Shown: positions 23,648 through 31,759, counted from the stretch's first letter. The stretch: 45,688 bases of DNA from a virus (IMGVR_UViG_3300030329_003991:3036-48723); one strand, 5' to 3'. The notes: generated from the letters alone by a model not told the origin. Program-made: numbers and translations.

Positions 23648-24525
23648 ACTATACCTTCTTTTACATATGGACAAACATCTCTTACGTCGCAATAGCTTTT
23701 ACACTTATTGCCTCCCCATCTCTCTTCTTCATTACACATATCTGGTAACTCTTTAAATTCTAATGCATGTAATAGTGCATCTCTCTTTGTAAGAAATTTT
23801 TCTAATAGGTGATCATCGTGTATCAAGGGAACTTCTACTAGATATATGTTCTGATTAACACCTCTAGATGTAGCTACCTGCACACCACCATCTCTAACTG
23901 TGGCTTGTATAAACATCTTTTCTACGGGATAACCATTTTGTTCTAGTAGGTATCTATAGAAGTTAAGTTGCCACTTCCAATCTCCAAAATCTGCCTTCTC
24001 AGGATCATTGTAAAATACCTTTACCTGTTTAGGAGTTCCTCTCTTTCCCCACTTTCCACTTTTCCTATATACTTCAGTAGGATGATTGTCTGTATAATAT
24101 TGTATACCTAATAATTGTACTATCTTATATGAGCCTACATTTTTATAGTCTATAAGATGTTTTTCCTTGGAATCATATAGGTCTAATATACCTGTTATTC
24201 CTAATTCTTCTAGTTTTAGCTCTGATTTTAGATGGCTAACATCTTCTGCTGCTGTCTCTAACTTTAAATGATGTAGAGTACCTGCAAGCGAGAAAGCATT
24301 GCCTTGTGGATTAATATAATAATCTTCTGTTCTTTGTAGGTAAGCCTGGCATGTACCACTTAATAACTCTGTTGTAGATGGCTTCCTATCAGGATCTCTC
24401 TGTTGCGACATATGTATTAAAGTGGGTAGAGTTATTCCCATCTTCTCTACATCTACATTACCCTTATGAATATCTTTTATACTTACCTTATCTCCATTAG
24501 GATATTTAAAACCTTTTAATGGCAT
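23644..24525 (-). CDS. Cas4/RecB-type PD-(D/E)XK nuclease with predicted Fe-S cluster
   Basis: 293 residues. Nuclease motifs in order: GTLHH (82-86), ITGILDLYD (110-118, D115), LIDYKNVGSY (124-133, D126 and K128) and WQLNFYRYLLEQNG (185-198, Q186/Y190). Cysteines C59 near the N-terminus and C275, C279, C285 near the C-terminus (KCKSYCDVRDVCP) reproduce the 1+3 Cys arrangement of the Cas4/AddB Fe-S cluster. It probably resects DNA ends for the Rad52-like annealase. There is no CRISPR array or other cas gene, so a phage recombination role is preferred. Confidence 0.82.
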   Translation of the reverse strand: MPLKGFKYPNGDKVSIKDIHKGNVDVEKMGITLPTLIHMSQQRDPDRKPSTTELLSGTCQAYLQRTEDYYINPQGNAFSLAGTLHHLKLETAAEDVSHLKSELKLEELGITGILDLYDSKEKHLIDYKNVGSYKIVQLLGIQYYTDNHPTEVYRKSGKWGKRGTPKQVKVFYNDPEKADFGDWKWQLNFYRYLLEQNGYPVEKMFIQATVRDGGVQVATSRGVNQNIYLVEVPLIHDDHLLEKFLTKRDALLHALEFKELPDMCNEEERWGGNKCKSYCDVRDVCPYVKEGIV

Positions 24526-24701
24526 TTATTTGGCCCCCTATCTTCATTTAATATACAAACTTCAAGGGCTTTTACACAAGAACTTTTTGTAGATTTATTA
24601 ACTTTTTTTGCTTGGTTCTTATCTACTAGTTTGCTCCTTCTAATTATCTCCATTACTTCTTCTTCTGTATTTTCTTCTAATAACTTTTTAAATATTCCCA
24701 T
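24516..24701 (-). CDS. Small hypothetical protein upstream of the nuclease
   Basis: 61 residues, helical, basic in the middle (KLVDKNQAKKVNKSTKSS) with Cys at the C-terminus. It overlaps the nuclease start by ten bases and lies 12 bases from the amidoligase gene. No motif recognised. Confidence 0.45.
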   Translation of the reverse strand: MGIFKKLLEENTEEEVMEIIRRSKLVDKNQAKKVNKSTKSSCVKALEVCILNEDRGPNKCH

Positions 24702-24713
24702 TAATAACCTCCA

Positions 24714-25925
24714 TTAATTACTAAAGTATTCTCTTGCTGTGTTACGATACTCCTCCCAATAAGGCATATGAGGATTATCTGAAAACATGATAGTTCTCTC
24801 TACTATGTAGTCAAATACTTCTCTATCTATACCTATCATCCTACGCATTACAGAGAGTCTACTTCTATCCGCAGAACCCTTGAGAAAGAAATCTCTATGC
24901 TCCCACTCATCATCCCTTGATAATTTTATACCAGTCTCTACTATAGATTGACATATCCTAATCCAATTACTTATCTTCCTTTTGTTAAGAGTTCCTGAGT
25001 GATATCTAAACTCTATAGTTCCTAGATAGTATCTAGCATGTATATTTAATCCTGTATATCTAGCATCATTGTACTTATCCGTAGATGGACTACTACCTGC
25101 TGCTGAATACCATTCTGATATAAAATCACCTTCGCTATCTATACGTCTAAGGCTATCTAGAGATAATGGTACAGGTCTACACCAGTTAGAATTTTTTCTG
25201 CTAGGAGGCATCATCTCATATATATATTTTTCTACATATGTATTTACTATTGCTATTGATACTAAATCTTTCCAGGTAGTATCGGTGGCATCTATGTGAA
25301 CATGTAATCCACAGCTCCTATTAACTCTTCCATAATATTTATAAGACCAATTTATAAGATTGTTTATAGTTTTATATAAATTAACTCCATTAGATGGTAT
25401 AGATACCCACTCAACAGTTTCATGATCTTCTATTCTATTTATACTACCATCAGATGTAAATCTCCAATTTTCTGGGTGTTCTAAATCCCCCGTATCTACA
25501 TATAAACATTCAGCTTCTATACCTACTAACCTATCTTTACAATGCTCATCTGGATTAGAGGTAACTGTAATTGAAGTTGGTTTATTCTCCATTACAACTT
25601 CTGGGCCATCATGATTTTCATAGCAGTACTCGCAATAATATTCATCACCAACTCTAAAAGCGTATTCAAAATAAGCAGTATCTCCACAAGCCTCGCACCA
25701 AAATCCAACATCATTAAAACAATCTTCACAATAATGACTATCATGTATACAGGAGGTATGCTCCCAATAGACATTATCACTACATCCATCACATACTTGG
25801 TACTCATCATTATTGCATGTAGAGCATATATTACCATTTACTGATGAATGACTCTCTTCTACATCATTGTGTTCATCATGACAATGCCAACAGGTAAAAC
25901 CTACAGGTTTTCTCTCTTCACTCAT
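24714..25925 (-). CDS. Zinc-finger amidoligase 1 (COOH-NH2 ligase fold)
   Basis: 403 residues. Residues 12-101 hold Cys pairs (C12/15, C34/37, C45/48, C66/69, C77/80, C98/101) forming a tandem zinc-binding array. The catalytic domain is amidoligase_2-like: GIEAEC (135-140), a CGLHVHID metal/nucleotide motif (205-212), RYTGLNIHARYYLG (289-302) and TIEFRYHSGT (303-312). Such enzymes use ATP to join a carboxyl to an amine. This is one of two amidoligases flanking the glutamine amidotransferase. The substrate is unknown; the zinc array may bind nucleic acid or protein. Confidence 0.82.
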   Translation of the reverse strand: MSEERKPVGFTCWHCHDEHNDVEESHSSVNGNICSTCNNDEYQVCDGCSDNVYWEHTSCIHDSHYCEDCFNDVGFWCEACGDTAYFEYAFRVGDEYYCEYCYENHDGPEVVMENKPTSITVTSNPDEHCKDRLVGIEAECLYVDTGDLEHPENWRFTSDGSINRIEDHETVEWVSIPSNGVNLYKTINNLINWSYKYYGRVNRSCGLHVHIDATDTTWKDLVSIAIVNTYVEKYIYEMMPPSRKNSNWCRPVPLSLDSLRRIDSEGDFISEWYSAAGSSPSTDKYNDARYTGLNIHARYYLGTIEFRYHSGTLNKRKISNWIRICQSIVETGIKLSRDDEWEHRDFFLKGSADRSRLSVMRRMIGIDREVFDYIVERTIMFSDNPHMPYWEEYRNTAREYFSN

Positions 25926-25934
25926 TATACTCTC

Positions 25935-26243
25935 CTATGAAATGCCAGTATAGGTGCTCATCACACCTATTAGTAGGCTATTAAAAACTCTTATCCAGCC
26001 AATATCTTTTAAGCATCTATACAATTCATCCTCTATGTTACTACTATTAACATCTTTATCTATTTTCTTACCGCCAAGTTGCTCTATTTGATCTTTTAAG
26101 AACTCTAAATATTGTTCATAACTATGCTCAGAGAGAAAGGGATTTTTCTTAGCTCTCTTATACAAAGTCTCTATTACATACTTCTTAGACTTAAAGCGAA
26201 CAGGATTCGGTAATCCTAAGAGTAGGACTTTCTTTTTTGACAT
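25935..26243 (-). CDS. Hypothetical protein between amidoligase 1 and the amidotransferase
   Basis: 102 residues, starting at ATG 26243 after a perfect AGGAGGT ribosome site inside the amidotransferase gene (53-base overlap). It has a basic N-terminus (MSKKKVLLLGLPNPVRFKSK), a helical middle and a C-terminal hydrophobic run. No family is recognised. Its location inside the amidoligase block makes it a candidate accessory or substrate protein. Confidence 0.55.
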   Translation of the reverse strand: MSKKKVLLLGLPNPVRFKSKKYVIETLYKRAKKNPFLSEHSYEQYLEFLKDQIEQLGGKKIDKDVNSSNIEDELYRCLKDIGWIRVFNSLLIGVMSTYTGIS

Positions 26244-27417
26244 TATTACCTCCTAATAGTGTTTCTTTAGCATGAGGTTCGCAATCTATACATACTCCAA
26301 AGCCAGAGCAGGTGGTCATATCATCTTCATCTACATACTCATCACACCAACCACACTTTACTACTTCACCTCCATCTATACAGCTGGTACATACATAGCA
26401 AAACTTATCGTATGTCCATTTTAATTCAGAAGCGGTATATTCCTTCTCACAATACTCACAGTCACTTACAACAACTCCTTTTTCATCAATTCTATGTTCT
26501 GGAGTAGAGTATTCATTATCTGCTTTCCAGCAGCTATAACACATATCATCTTTATACTCAACATCTCCACAGCCAACACAGTAATCATCATAGCCTTGTA
26601 TGTAATTAGAACTACTATCTGTACATCCAGTTGAAGTAGAGCCGTTATATGCTCCATATACACCGTACTTATTATAAGATGAGTATTGACTTACTGAATA
26701 GAAATCCACATCTTCATAGTATGGCTTACTATCGAATTTATCTGTATCAAATGTAAATATCTTATCTGCTACCACTTCTTGCATAGATATATTAAGACCA
26801 GATCTCTTAAGTGCTTGTTCCATTATTTTTTCAGTAGATGCCCAGAATAAAATCTTAGCTCTCTTCCAATAAGCTACACACATTGGTCTATTATCTTCTC
26901 TAGCTAGGTGTATTACTTTGTTGCTATCCTTTACCCAGGTAACTGCAAAGTCTCCATCTATATCCGTAAATGCATCTTCCATCTTATTCCTATTAAGAGA
27001 TGCAAATATCACCTCCGAATCCACTTGTACATCCTTACCCATAGAGTTTGCTATCTTATTGTAATTATAGATAACTCCATTATGAGCTCCTACAACTTCA
27101 CCTATGGTAAAAGGGTGTGTATTCCTTATATTAATAACTCCATGTGTAGCTAGTCTGACATGACCTATTACTATAGTTGTATCTCTACTAACATCCCCTA
27201 AGAGGTTATCCCATTCTTTAGAATGGACTAAAGTGGAAGAGTCAGATAGAGACTTGTAAGTCTTTCTAGTATTTGGAGTCATAACTGCAAACCCAGTACT
27301 ATCTTTACCTCTTACAGAAGATTCATCAGCTAGATTAGTTAGGACATTCCTAAGAATATCTATCTGTCTGTCATTTTGGCTATTATGCTTCTTAGCGAAG
27401 CCAAATATTCCACACAT
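26191..27417 (-). CDS. Class II glutamine amidotransferase with a C-terminal zinc-finger array
   Basis: 408 residues. The N-terminal Ntn-type GATase is complete: nucleophile C2 in MCGIFGF, RGKDSTG (36-42), GHVRLATHG (85-93), NTHPF (99-103), AHNGVI (111-116) and DSEVI (133-137). It should release ammonia from glutamine. No synthetase domain is fused. Residues 265-380 carry at least five Cys pairs (CVGCG, CYSC, CEYC, CYVC, CGWC, CIDC), matching the arrays in both amidoligases. It probably feeds ammonia to one of the ligases. Start ATG 27417. Confidence 0.85.
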   Translation of the reverse strand: MCGIFGFAKKHNSQNDRQIDILRNVLTNLADESSVRGKDSTGFAVMTPNTRKTYKSLSDSSTLVHSKEWDNLLGDVSRDTTIVIGHVRLATHGVINIRNTHPFTIGEVVGAHNGVIYNYNKIANSMGKDVQVDSEVIFASLNRNKMEDAFTDIDGDFAVTWVKDSNKVIHLAREDNRPMCVAYWKRAKILFWASTEKIMEQALKRSGLNISMQEVVADKIFTFDTDKFDSKPYYEDVDFYSVSQYSSYNKYGVYGAYNGSTSTGCTDSSSNYIQGYDDYCVGCGDVEYKDDMCYSCWKADNEYSTPEHRIDEKGVVVSDCEYCEKEYTASELKWTYDKFCYVCTSCIDGGEVVKCGWCDEYVDEDDMTTCSGFGVCIDCEPHAKETLLGGNNVKKESPTLRITESCSL

Positions 27418-27440
27418 ATTATCTCCTTTTAGTTATGCTA

Positions 27441-29471
27441 CTATTCGTAGCTTTTTATTTTATCTTCAATATATTTTAGAGCAGATTTGCCCCCTATATT
27501 TTTTATTACATCAAGTCCATGTTCATCTCTTAAGACCATGTCCTTAATTCTTTTCCATTTCTTATCATTACGCTCCAAGTTCTTTGCAGCTACCATTATT
27601 CTATTACATAAATGAATCCAACTCATTACAGGAGCTGCAGATATAGAACCTTCATGATACCTAAATTCTATTGTTCCATGAAAGAACCTGGAGTGTATAT
27701 TGGTACCTCTATATCTAGAGCCGTTGTACCTATCTTCTCCAGGATCAACATTAGATAACTCCCTATAGGAGAAGTTAACTAATTCTCTTAAATTATTTAT
27801 AGATTTATATATATGTTCATTACCTAGTGAACTACCATAGTCCTTATCTATTACTTTACAATACTTACTATCTCTTCTAATTTCTGGTAGAGATTGAATA
27901 ATTGGAGCTTCTACACAGTTTATTATCATTAGTAGGCTTCTTAGTTCTCTCCATTTAAAATCTCTAGCATCCATATGTACATGAATACCGCAGCTACTAT
28001 CTACCCAAAAGTCTTGATCTTTGGAGGCATTTTCAAGTTGAAGTAAACCAACCTCTATATAATCACCTCTAACTGGCCTTATATTCTTAAATTCTACTCC
28101 ACCATCATTTAGGGAAGCATCATTTACAACTCTCCAATTTCTTGGAGCCCATACTTCATCTTCTGGGTGTACATCTTCATGAAAGTCATGGTAGGTCATA
28201 ATTTCACTCTCTACACTTACATATCTATTAATATTATGCGTATTGGTTGTAAAGGGAAAAATATCTTCTATAATATCAAAGCCGTTAACTGGTGTAGCTA
28301 TACTTTGCCCTAGAGTTGTATCATAGCAGGTAGTGCATAGAATCATTCCATTATATCTATCGCAATCATGAATTAACTCATCATATGCTGAAGTTATATA
28401 ATCCCAGCCCTGTCTAAGAGCTTCCTCTAAATTTATAATAGAGGTATTATTACATCTATTACACGATAAGAATATATGGTCTAAACAGTTATTACATACA
28501 TCAGTAACTCCAGTTTTTAATAATAATTTTTTAACTGCAGTAAATCTATCTCCCTCAAATATATCTCCTGCGAAATGCCTCATAAATCTACTATTGTTGC
28601 AAAAATTACATTCTCTCTCAGTAGAAACGGCACAACTACCACAATAATAGACATCTTTATAGTAATTAACTTTTGAATAATTATGCTTATTAGTAGCTAC
28701 TCCACAAGTATGACAATTATATCTATTACTCATTATAGCTTTATGACAATTTCTATAACAATTTTCTATATATTGAATTACTCCAATTGGAATATCTCCA
28801 AAATCATCATAACAATCTATTTGCATATCTCCTTTTGGAGTTCCAAACTCGTATTTAGTATCAATTATATCTAGGTACCTATTTATAAATCTATTATTGG
28901 TCTTATAATAGGTCATATCACTAAATCTATCTATATAACTATAATCTCCTAAATAATCAATATCATTATAATACTTGGAATGACCTCGCATGAAATTACC
29001 TTGTAGACCAAAATTAAGTCTACCATATGTATCTGCACAACCATCTGTTATCATAAAATTATACTCTATGATCATCTCTCCAGTTCCATCTTCAAATTCA
29101 GTTCTTTTGTAGATAGAATTTACACCTGGCCGAGGAACTAGGAGCATAATATCTTCTATCCTAGTAGCAAACATTATATCGTTATCTTCAATAGACCTTA
29201 GAATTATATTTGGAATCATTATATTTCCAATCTCAATATTAGCTACATATTCAATAACTCCAGCTCTACCAGCTCCCTTACGAGTAACAGCATCAAGACC
29301 TGTAGAAACATTATTTACTTTCTCTTGATCTTCTGGGTGAGTAGCAATATCTCTTAAGGATGTTGTAAAGTCATTACAGTAGTTATGTAATGATGCACTA
29401 TTTTCTGACTCCCTCCATGAGTAAACTCTAGAAGTTCCTAAGATATAAGCCTTATCTCCAATTAAAGACAT
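27441..29471 (-). CDS. Zinc-finger amidoligase 2 with a large N-terminal extension
   Basis: 676 residues. Residues 1-240 are of unknown fold. A Cys-rich array at about 253-382 has CHTC (253-256), CGSC (277-280), C288/C291, C326/C329, C337/C340 and C379/C382. The amidoligase domain follows: VESEI (420-424), CGIHVHMD (494-501), RYRGTNIHSRFFHG (586-599) and TIEFRYHEG (600-608). The order of domains mirrors amidoligase 1, but with a larger N-terminus, so the two could act on different partners or form a complex. It overlaps a 50-residue peptide gene upstream by 20 bases. Confidence 0.8.
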   Translation of the reverse strand: MSLIGDKAYILGTSRVYSWRESENSASLHNYCNDFTTSLRDIATHPEDQEKVNNVSTGLDAVTRKGAGRAGVIEYVANIEIGNIMIPNIILRSIEDNDIMFATRIEDIMLLVPRPGVNSIYKRTEFEDGTGEMIIEYNFMITDGCADTYGRLNFGLQGNFMRGHSKYYNDIDYLGDYSYIDRFSDMTYYKTNNRFINRYLDIIDTKYEFGTPKGDMQIDCYDDFGDIPIGVIQYIENCYRNCHKAIMSNRYNCHTCGVATNKHNYSKVNYYKDVYYCGSCAVSTERECNFCNNSRFMRHFAGDIFEGDRFTAVKKLLLKTGVTDVCNNCLDHIFLSCNRCNNTSIINLEEALRQGWDYITSAYDELIHDCDRYNGMILCTTCYDTTLGQSIATPVNGFDIIEDIFPFTTNTHNINRYVSVESEIMTYHDFHEDVHPEDEVWAPRNWRVVNDASLNDGGVEFKNIRPVRGDYIEVGLLQLENASKDQDFWVDSSCGIHVHMDARDFKWRELRSLLMIINCVEAPIIQSLPEIRRDSKYCKVIDKDYGSSLGNEHIYKSINNLRELVNFSYRELSNVDPGEDRYNGSRYRGTNIHSRFFHGTIEFRYHEGSISAAPVMSWIHLCNRIMVAAKNLERNDKKWKRIKDMVLRDEHGLDVIKNIGGKSALKYIEDKIKSYE

Positions 29472-29604
29472 CTCTTACTCCATCTATTATTAATAAAAAT
29501 AAATCCTTAAATTTAAGACCTATTCCTAAATATAACAATGTCATTAGACTAAAGTGATGCTCTCCACATGAGCCTAATAAGTGGTGTAATATCTCTTTCA
29601 TCAT
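29452..29604 (-). CDS. Small hydrophobic peptide (50 residues)
   Basis: From ATG 29604 (ATGA with the upstream stop) to TAA at 29452, overlapping the amidoligase 2 start by 20 bases. The sequence is hydrophobic in the middle (SLMTLLYLGIGLK, then DLFLLIIDGV) with His/Cys near the N-terminus. It may be a membrane peptide expressed with the amidoligase. Tight coupling is the main evidence. Confidence 0.5.
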   Translation of the reverse strand: MMKEILHHLLGSCGEHHFSLMTLLYLGIGLKFKDLFLLIIDGVRDVFNWR

Positions 29605-29807
29605 TTCTCCTCTATTTTATACTTAAGTGCTAATGTATTCCAAAGTATATAGAAAGCTGTAAGAGCAGCAATTCTATCTGCAGGATTAATACGATCAATT
29701 ATATCCAAAGCCATATCTCTAGCCTGGAATATGTCATCTGCATCAGCAAATAGAGGTATAGGCTTAACTACATCCTTACCATCTCTTAATATATCACTAT
29801 CTTTCAT
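29601..29807 (-). CDS. Small hypothetical protein
   Basis: 68 residues, acidic N-terminus (MKDSDILRDGKDVVKP) and helical C-terminal half (NPADRIAALTAFYILWN). It overlaps the upstream gene by 11 bases and the downstream peptide by ATGA. No family known. Confidence 0.5.
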   Translation of the reverse strand: MKDSDILRDGKDVVKPIPLFADADDIFQARDMALDIIDRINPADRIAALTAFYILWNTLALKYKIEEK

Positions 29808-30036
29808 TTTCTAACTCCTTATGTTCTTCTATTGTGAAAGTGTGAAATGATGGATTAACTGTTAATCTACTATTATCTTCAGTTTTAAACACCATCATAG
29901 GTTTTCCATTTAAGAGTTTAGTTCCTTTATAAACTACTCTCCTAAATTCTTTTCCATCGTTAGTTCCAATTGTATAACATTCTCCTTCAGAAAGGAGTGA
30001 ATGAATTTCTCCATAATTATTATTCAGATTTCGCAT
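29797..30036 (-). CDS. Small hypothetical beta-rich protein
   Basis: About 79 residues from ATG 30036; a TTG 33 bases earlier would add 11 Lys-rich residues but is less likely. Short beta-strands (GECYTIGTNDGKEFRRVVYK, then KPMMVFKTEDNSRLTVNP) suggest a small SH3/OB-like fold. A TTATTGTCTG box lies about 27 bases upstream. Function unknown. Confidence 0.5.
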   Translation of the reverse strand: MRNLNNNYGEIHSLLSEGECYTIGTNDGKEFRRVVYKGTKLLNGKPMMVFKTEDNSRLTVNPSFHTFTIEEHKELENER

Positions 30037-30062
30037 TTTGTTTTTCCCTTTTTTTTTAAAAA

Positions 30063-30072
30063 CAGACAATAA
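30063..30072 (-). promoter_or_regulatory. TTATTGTCTG box upstream of the 29797-30036 gene
   Basis: TTATTGTCTG on the leftward strand, identical to the box at 30933-30942 and one base different from 30438-30447. An A/T tract follows rather than a clear -10, so here the box may be an operator rather than a -35 region. Confidence 0.4.
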
Positions 30073-30099
30073 TTATTATTTATCTTGAAATTTATCCAA

Positions 30100-30180
30100 T
30101 CACGATAACTTGCCCTGGAGAACTTCATTAACTCTAGTAATGTTGTGCTTGGACTTGATTAGTTTAGGATGCTGTTCCAT
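30100..30180 (-). CDS. Possible 26-residue peptide
   Basis: ATG 30180 to TGA at 30100, a basic peptide (MEQHPKLIKSKHNITRVNEV...). It fills the 120-base gap between two genes but its ribosome site (GTAGAGAT) is weak. Without conservation data it may be spurious. Confidence 0.3.
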   Translation of the reverse strand: MEQHPKLIKSKHNITRVNEVLQGKLS

Positions 30181-30192
30181 AATTTATCTCTA

Positions 30193-30399
30193 CTACAGCT
30201 CTGATCTATCTATTATAGTTATTTCATCCTCATGAATCACCCAACTACTATCTGCACCTACTACATCACTTTCTATTACTAAATAACCAGTCTCTTCTAA
30301 TGTTTTAAGTTGATCACTCTCCAATATAATAACTCCTACTTTATCATTATCTTTATTATGGCTAAAGTAATCTAATATATCTCTTAATAGATTCCTCAT
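30193..30399 (-). CDS. Small acidic hypothetical protein
   Basis: 68 residues with an AAAGGAG ribosome site and an acidic, beta-rich C-terminal half (GYLVIESDVVGADSSWVIHE). Anti-restriction or DNA-mimic roles are possible for such small acidic early proteins, but nothing specific is recognised. It has its own promoter-like sequence with the TTATCGTCTG box 39 bases upstream. Confidence 0.5.
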   Translation of the reverse strand: MRNLLRDILDYFSHNKDNDKVGVIILESDQLKTLEETGYLVIESDVVGADSSWVIHEDEITIIDRSEL

Positions 30400-30418
30400 T
30401 TTTACTTACTCCTTTTTT

Positions 30419-30447
30419 ATATACAATTAAAAAAAACCAGACGATAA
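30419..30447 (-). promoter_or_regulatory. Candidate early promoter with TTATCGTCTG box
   Basis: On the leftward strand TCGTCT is followed, after 17 bases, by TATAAA. The wider box TTATCGTCTG (30438-30447) matches the boxes at 30063 and 30933. It would drive the 30193-30399 gene and those downstream. Confidence 0.45.
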
Positions 30448-30460
30448 CTATTAACTCCTA

Positions 30461-30895
30461 TTACCATGTTTTTTCACGAGGATGGAGAACCTTAGGCTCT
30501 ATTTTCTTTCTACTCCTGGTTGGCGTTGGGCCAAATTTCCTTCTGGCTCTCCTTATCCTCTTCTCATCTAACTCCAGTTGGCGTGCCTTCTCTTCTAAAT
30601 TAAGTATTTTATATAACTCCCCATATTTAACAGATATCTTTTTATCTCTATCATGTATCTCAAAATCTTTTCCATCTCCTATGGCTCTTCTATAAGGGCC
30701 TCTTAATATCTTAAATATTACCTCTAAGGTAGGTAGAGGTATACTATAATCAAAATCAGTACCTTGCAGCTCTAAATTAAATCCTCCCTTAAAAGGCCTG
30801 GAGATAATAGCCTTTACTACACCTCTACTATCTACATCAGCAGTTCCCAAGTATTTATTAATAGGCGTATATTTACTGTTATATTCTTGCTTCAT
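30461..30895 (-). CDS. Hypothetical protein with a basic C-terminus
   Basis: 144 residues. The N-terminal 70 are beta-rich (GVVKAIISRPFKGGFNLELQ). The C-terminal 50 are Arg/Lys-rich (EKRIRRARRKFGPTPTRSRK), suggesting nucleic-acid or capsid contact. It lies after the TTATTGTCTG-type promoter at 30933. No family recognised. Confidence 0.55.
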   Translation of the reverse strand: MKQEYNSKYTPINKYLGTADVDSRGVVKAIISRPFKGGFNLELQGTDFDYSIPLPTLEVIFKILRGPYRRAIGDGKDFEIHDRDKKISVKYGELYKILNLEEKARQLELDEKRIRRARRKFGPTPTRSRKKIEPKVLHPREKTW

Positions 30896-30913
30896 AATTT
30901 TAACTCCAATATT

Positions 30914-30942
30914 TAACTTTGAAATTTTCGCACAGACAATAA
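30914..30942 (-). promoter_or_regulatory. Candidate early promoter with TTATTGTCTG box
   Basis: On the leftward strand TTGTCT is followed, 17 bases on, by TTAAAT. The full box TTATTGTCTG spans 30933-30942. The start codon of the 30461-30895 gene lies 38 bases downstream. Confidence 0.45.
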
Positions 30943-30983
30943 TTTAAAACCATACTATATATTTAATTGTTTAATACTAAGTG

Positions 30984-31015
30984 AATAAAAAAATAGGGAG
31001 AACGTATCTCCCTAT
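30984..31015 (-). terminator. Intrinsic terminator after the 31033-31437 gene
   Basis: ATAGGGAGA (30993-31001) and TCTCCCTAT (31007-31015) form a perfect 9-bp stem with a 5-base loop. On the leftward strand a run of seven T (30986-30992 read in complement) follows immediately. It separates the gene at 31033 from the operon that begins at 30895. Confidence 0.8.
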
Positions 31016-31032
31016 CTTTTATTCGGATCAGG

Positions 31033-31437
31033 TTACTTTTTACAGTTAGGTTGAACTTCTGTAACAGATGTTCCAAGAGCTTCCAAAGTCTCATTCCATT
31101 TGTCCATAAGTTCAGGAGTTAATGCTGCTTGGAATGCTTCCCATGCGTCCTTTATGGGTTGCGGTGCATTATCCATCTTGTTAGTTCGTGGAGTAGATAC
31201 ATCTAATCCAGTTTCATTAGTTACATGTACGGCGATCTCTTCATTTGTCATAGTATTGATTTGATCTCCAACTTGATTTTGAGCGATTGCCCTAGCTTGT
31301 TTCATGGTTAGCTTCATGATGTGTGATTCTCCTTTATGAGTATCGTTTTTGTTATTAGTAGTTACACCTAGCTCCGAAATGGCTTTTTGAGATTCAGTCT
31401 CAATAACCAAGTTGTCAGTTTTAGGTGCATTTTTCAT
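31033..31437 (-). CDS. Hypothetical early protein, separately terminated
   Basis: 134 residues from ATG 31437, or 94 from ATG 31317, which has an AAAGGAG site about 11 bases upstream. The 31317 form begins MKLTMKQARAIAQNQVGDQI, a helical protein with a Pro/Gln central stretch and an acidic helix (PELMDKWNETLEALG). If 31317 is the true start, the palindromic repeat at 31388-31402 lies in the leader, not in coding sequence. Own terminator and large upstream gap suggest a strongly or separately controlled gene. No family recognised. Confidence 0.55.
   Translation of the reverse strand: MKNAPKTDNLVIETESQKAISELGVTTNNKNDTHKGESHIMKLTMKQARAIAQNQVGDQINTMTNEEIAVHVTNETGLDVSTPRTNKMDNAPQPIKDAWEAFQAALTPELMDKWNETLEALGTSVTEVQPNCKK
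31388..31402. repeat. Palindromic repeat copy A (TGAGATTCAGTCTCA)
   Basis: A 15-base near-palindrome (one mismatch) whose flanks (AATAA, then AAGTT) also resemble copy B at 31538. It is a possible operator if the downstream start is 31317. Confidence 0.45.
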
Positions 31438-31759
31438 GCCTTAAATTACGAATTTATATGGCCTATGCAAGTTATATATGTAGTTAATATTTAGGAGTTA
31501 CATCAGCCAGGTGTGTTATTGTCTGGTTCGATGATAATGAGACTCAGTCTCAATAATAAGTTATTGTGATTTGATGAGATTGAGACTCATTCGCAATAAT
31601 TAATACAGGAGATAGAGGCCAGGAGTTAACCATTGGAGAACTAAAACGGGTTTTTCAACCTAATTAGGAGAACCCATTTAGGAGATGCCGCCCCCCCAAC
31701 CGCGCAATATAGACTCACACACATTGTAAGCCAATTTTCTAACTTTTACTGAGTGTATA
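31438..31759. other. 322-base gene-free region with palindromes, AGGAG repeats and a GC-rich block
   Basis: No ORF of note lies here. It contains a plus-strand TTATTGTCTG box (31516-31525), the palindrome at 31538-31552, a second TGAGACTCA (31581-31589), CCTAATTAGG (31659-31668) framed by GGGTT and AACCC (31648-31675), several AGGAG copies (near 31493, 31608, 31620, 31667, 31679), and a GC-rich patch with seven C in a row (31687-31705). It is the largest non-coding gap. A regulatory hub, origin or packaging site are all possible. Confidence 0.5.
31538..31552. repeat. Palindromic repeat copy B (TGAGACTCAGTCTCA)
   Basis: A perfect inverted repeat: 7-base arms TGAGACT / AGTCTCA around one C. 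It is followed by AATAATAAGTTATTGT, similar to the flank of copy A 150 bases away. Typical in size for a dimeric repressor site. Confidence 0.5.

Noticed and set aside
23644-24525. Cas4-like gene as part of a CRISPR system
   Set aside because: No repeat array, Cas1 or Cas2 is visible; its neighbours are phage recombination genes.
31685-31729. 14-codon plus-strand frame in the GC-rich patch
   Set aside because: AGGAG abuts the ATG with no spacing, and the frame is very short and Pro-rich from the C-run.
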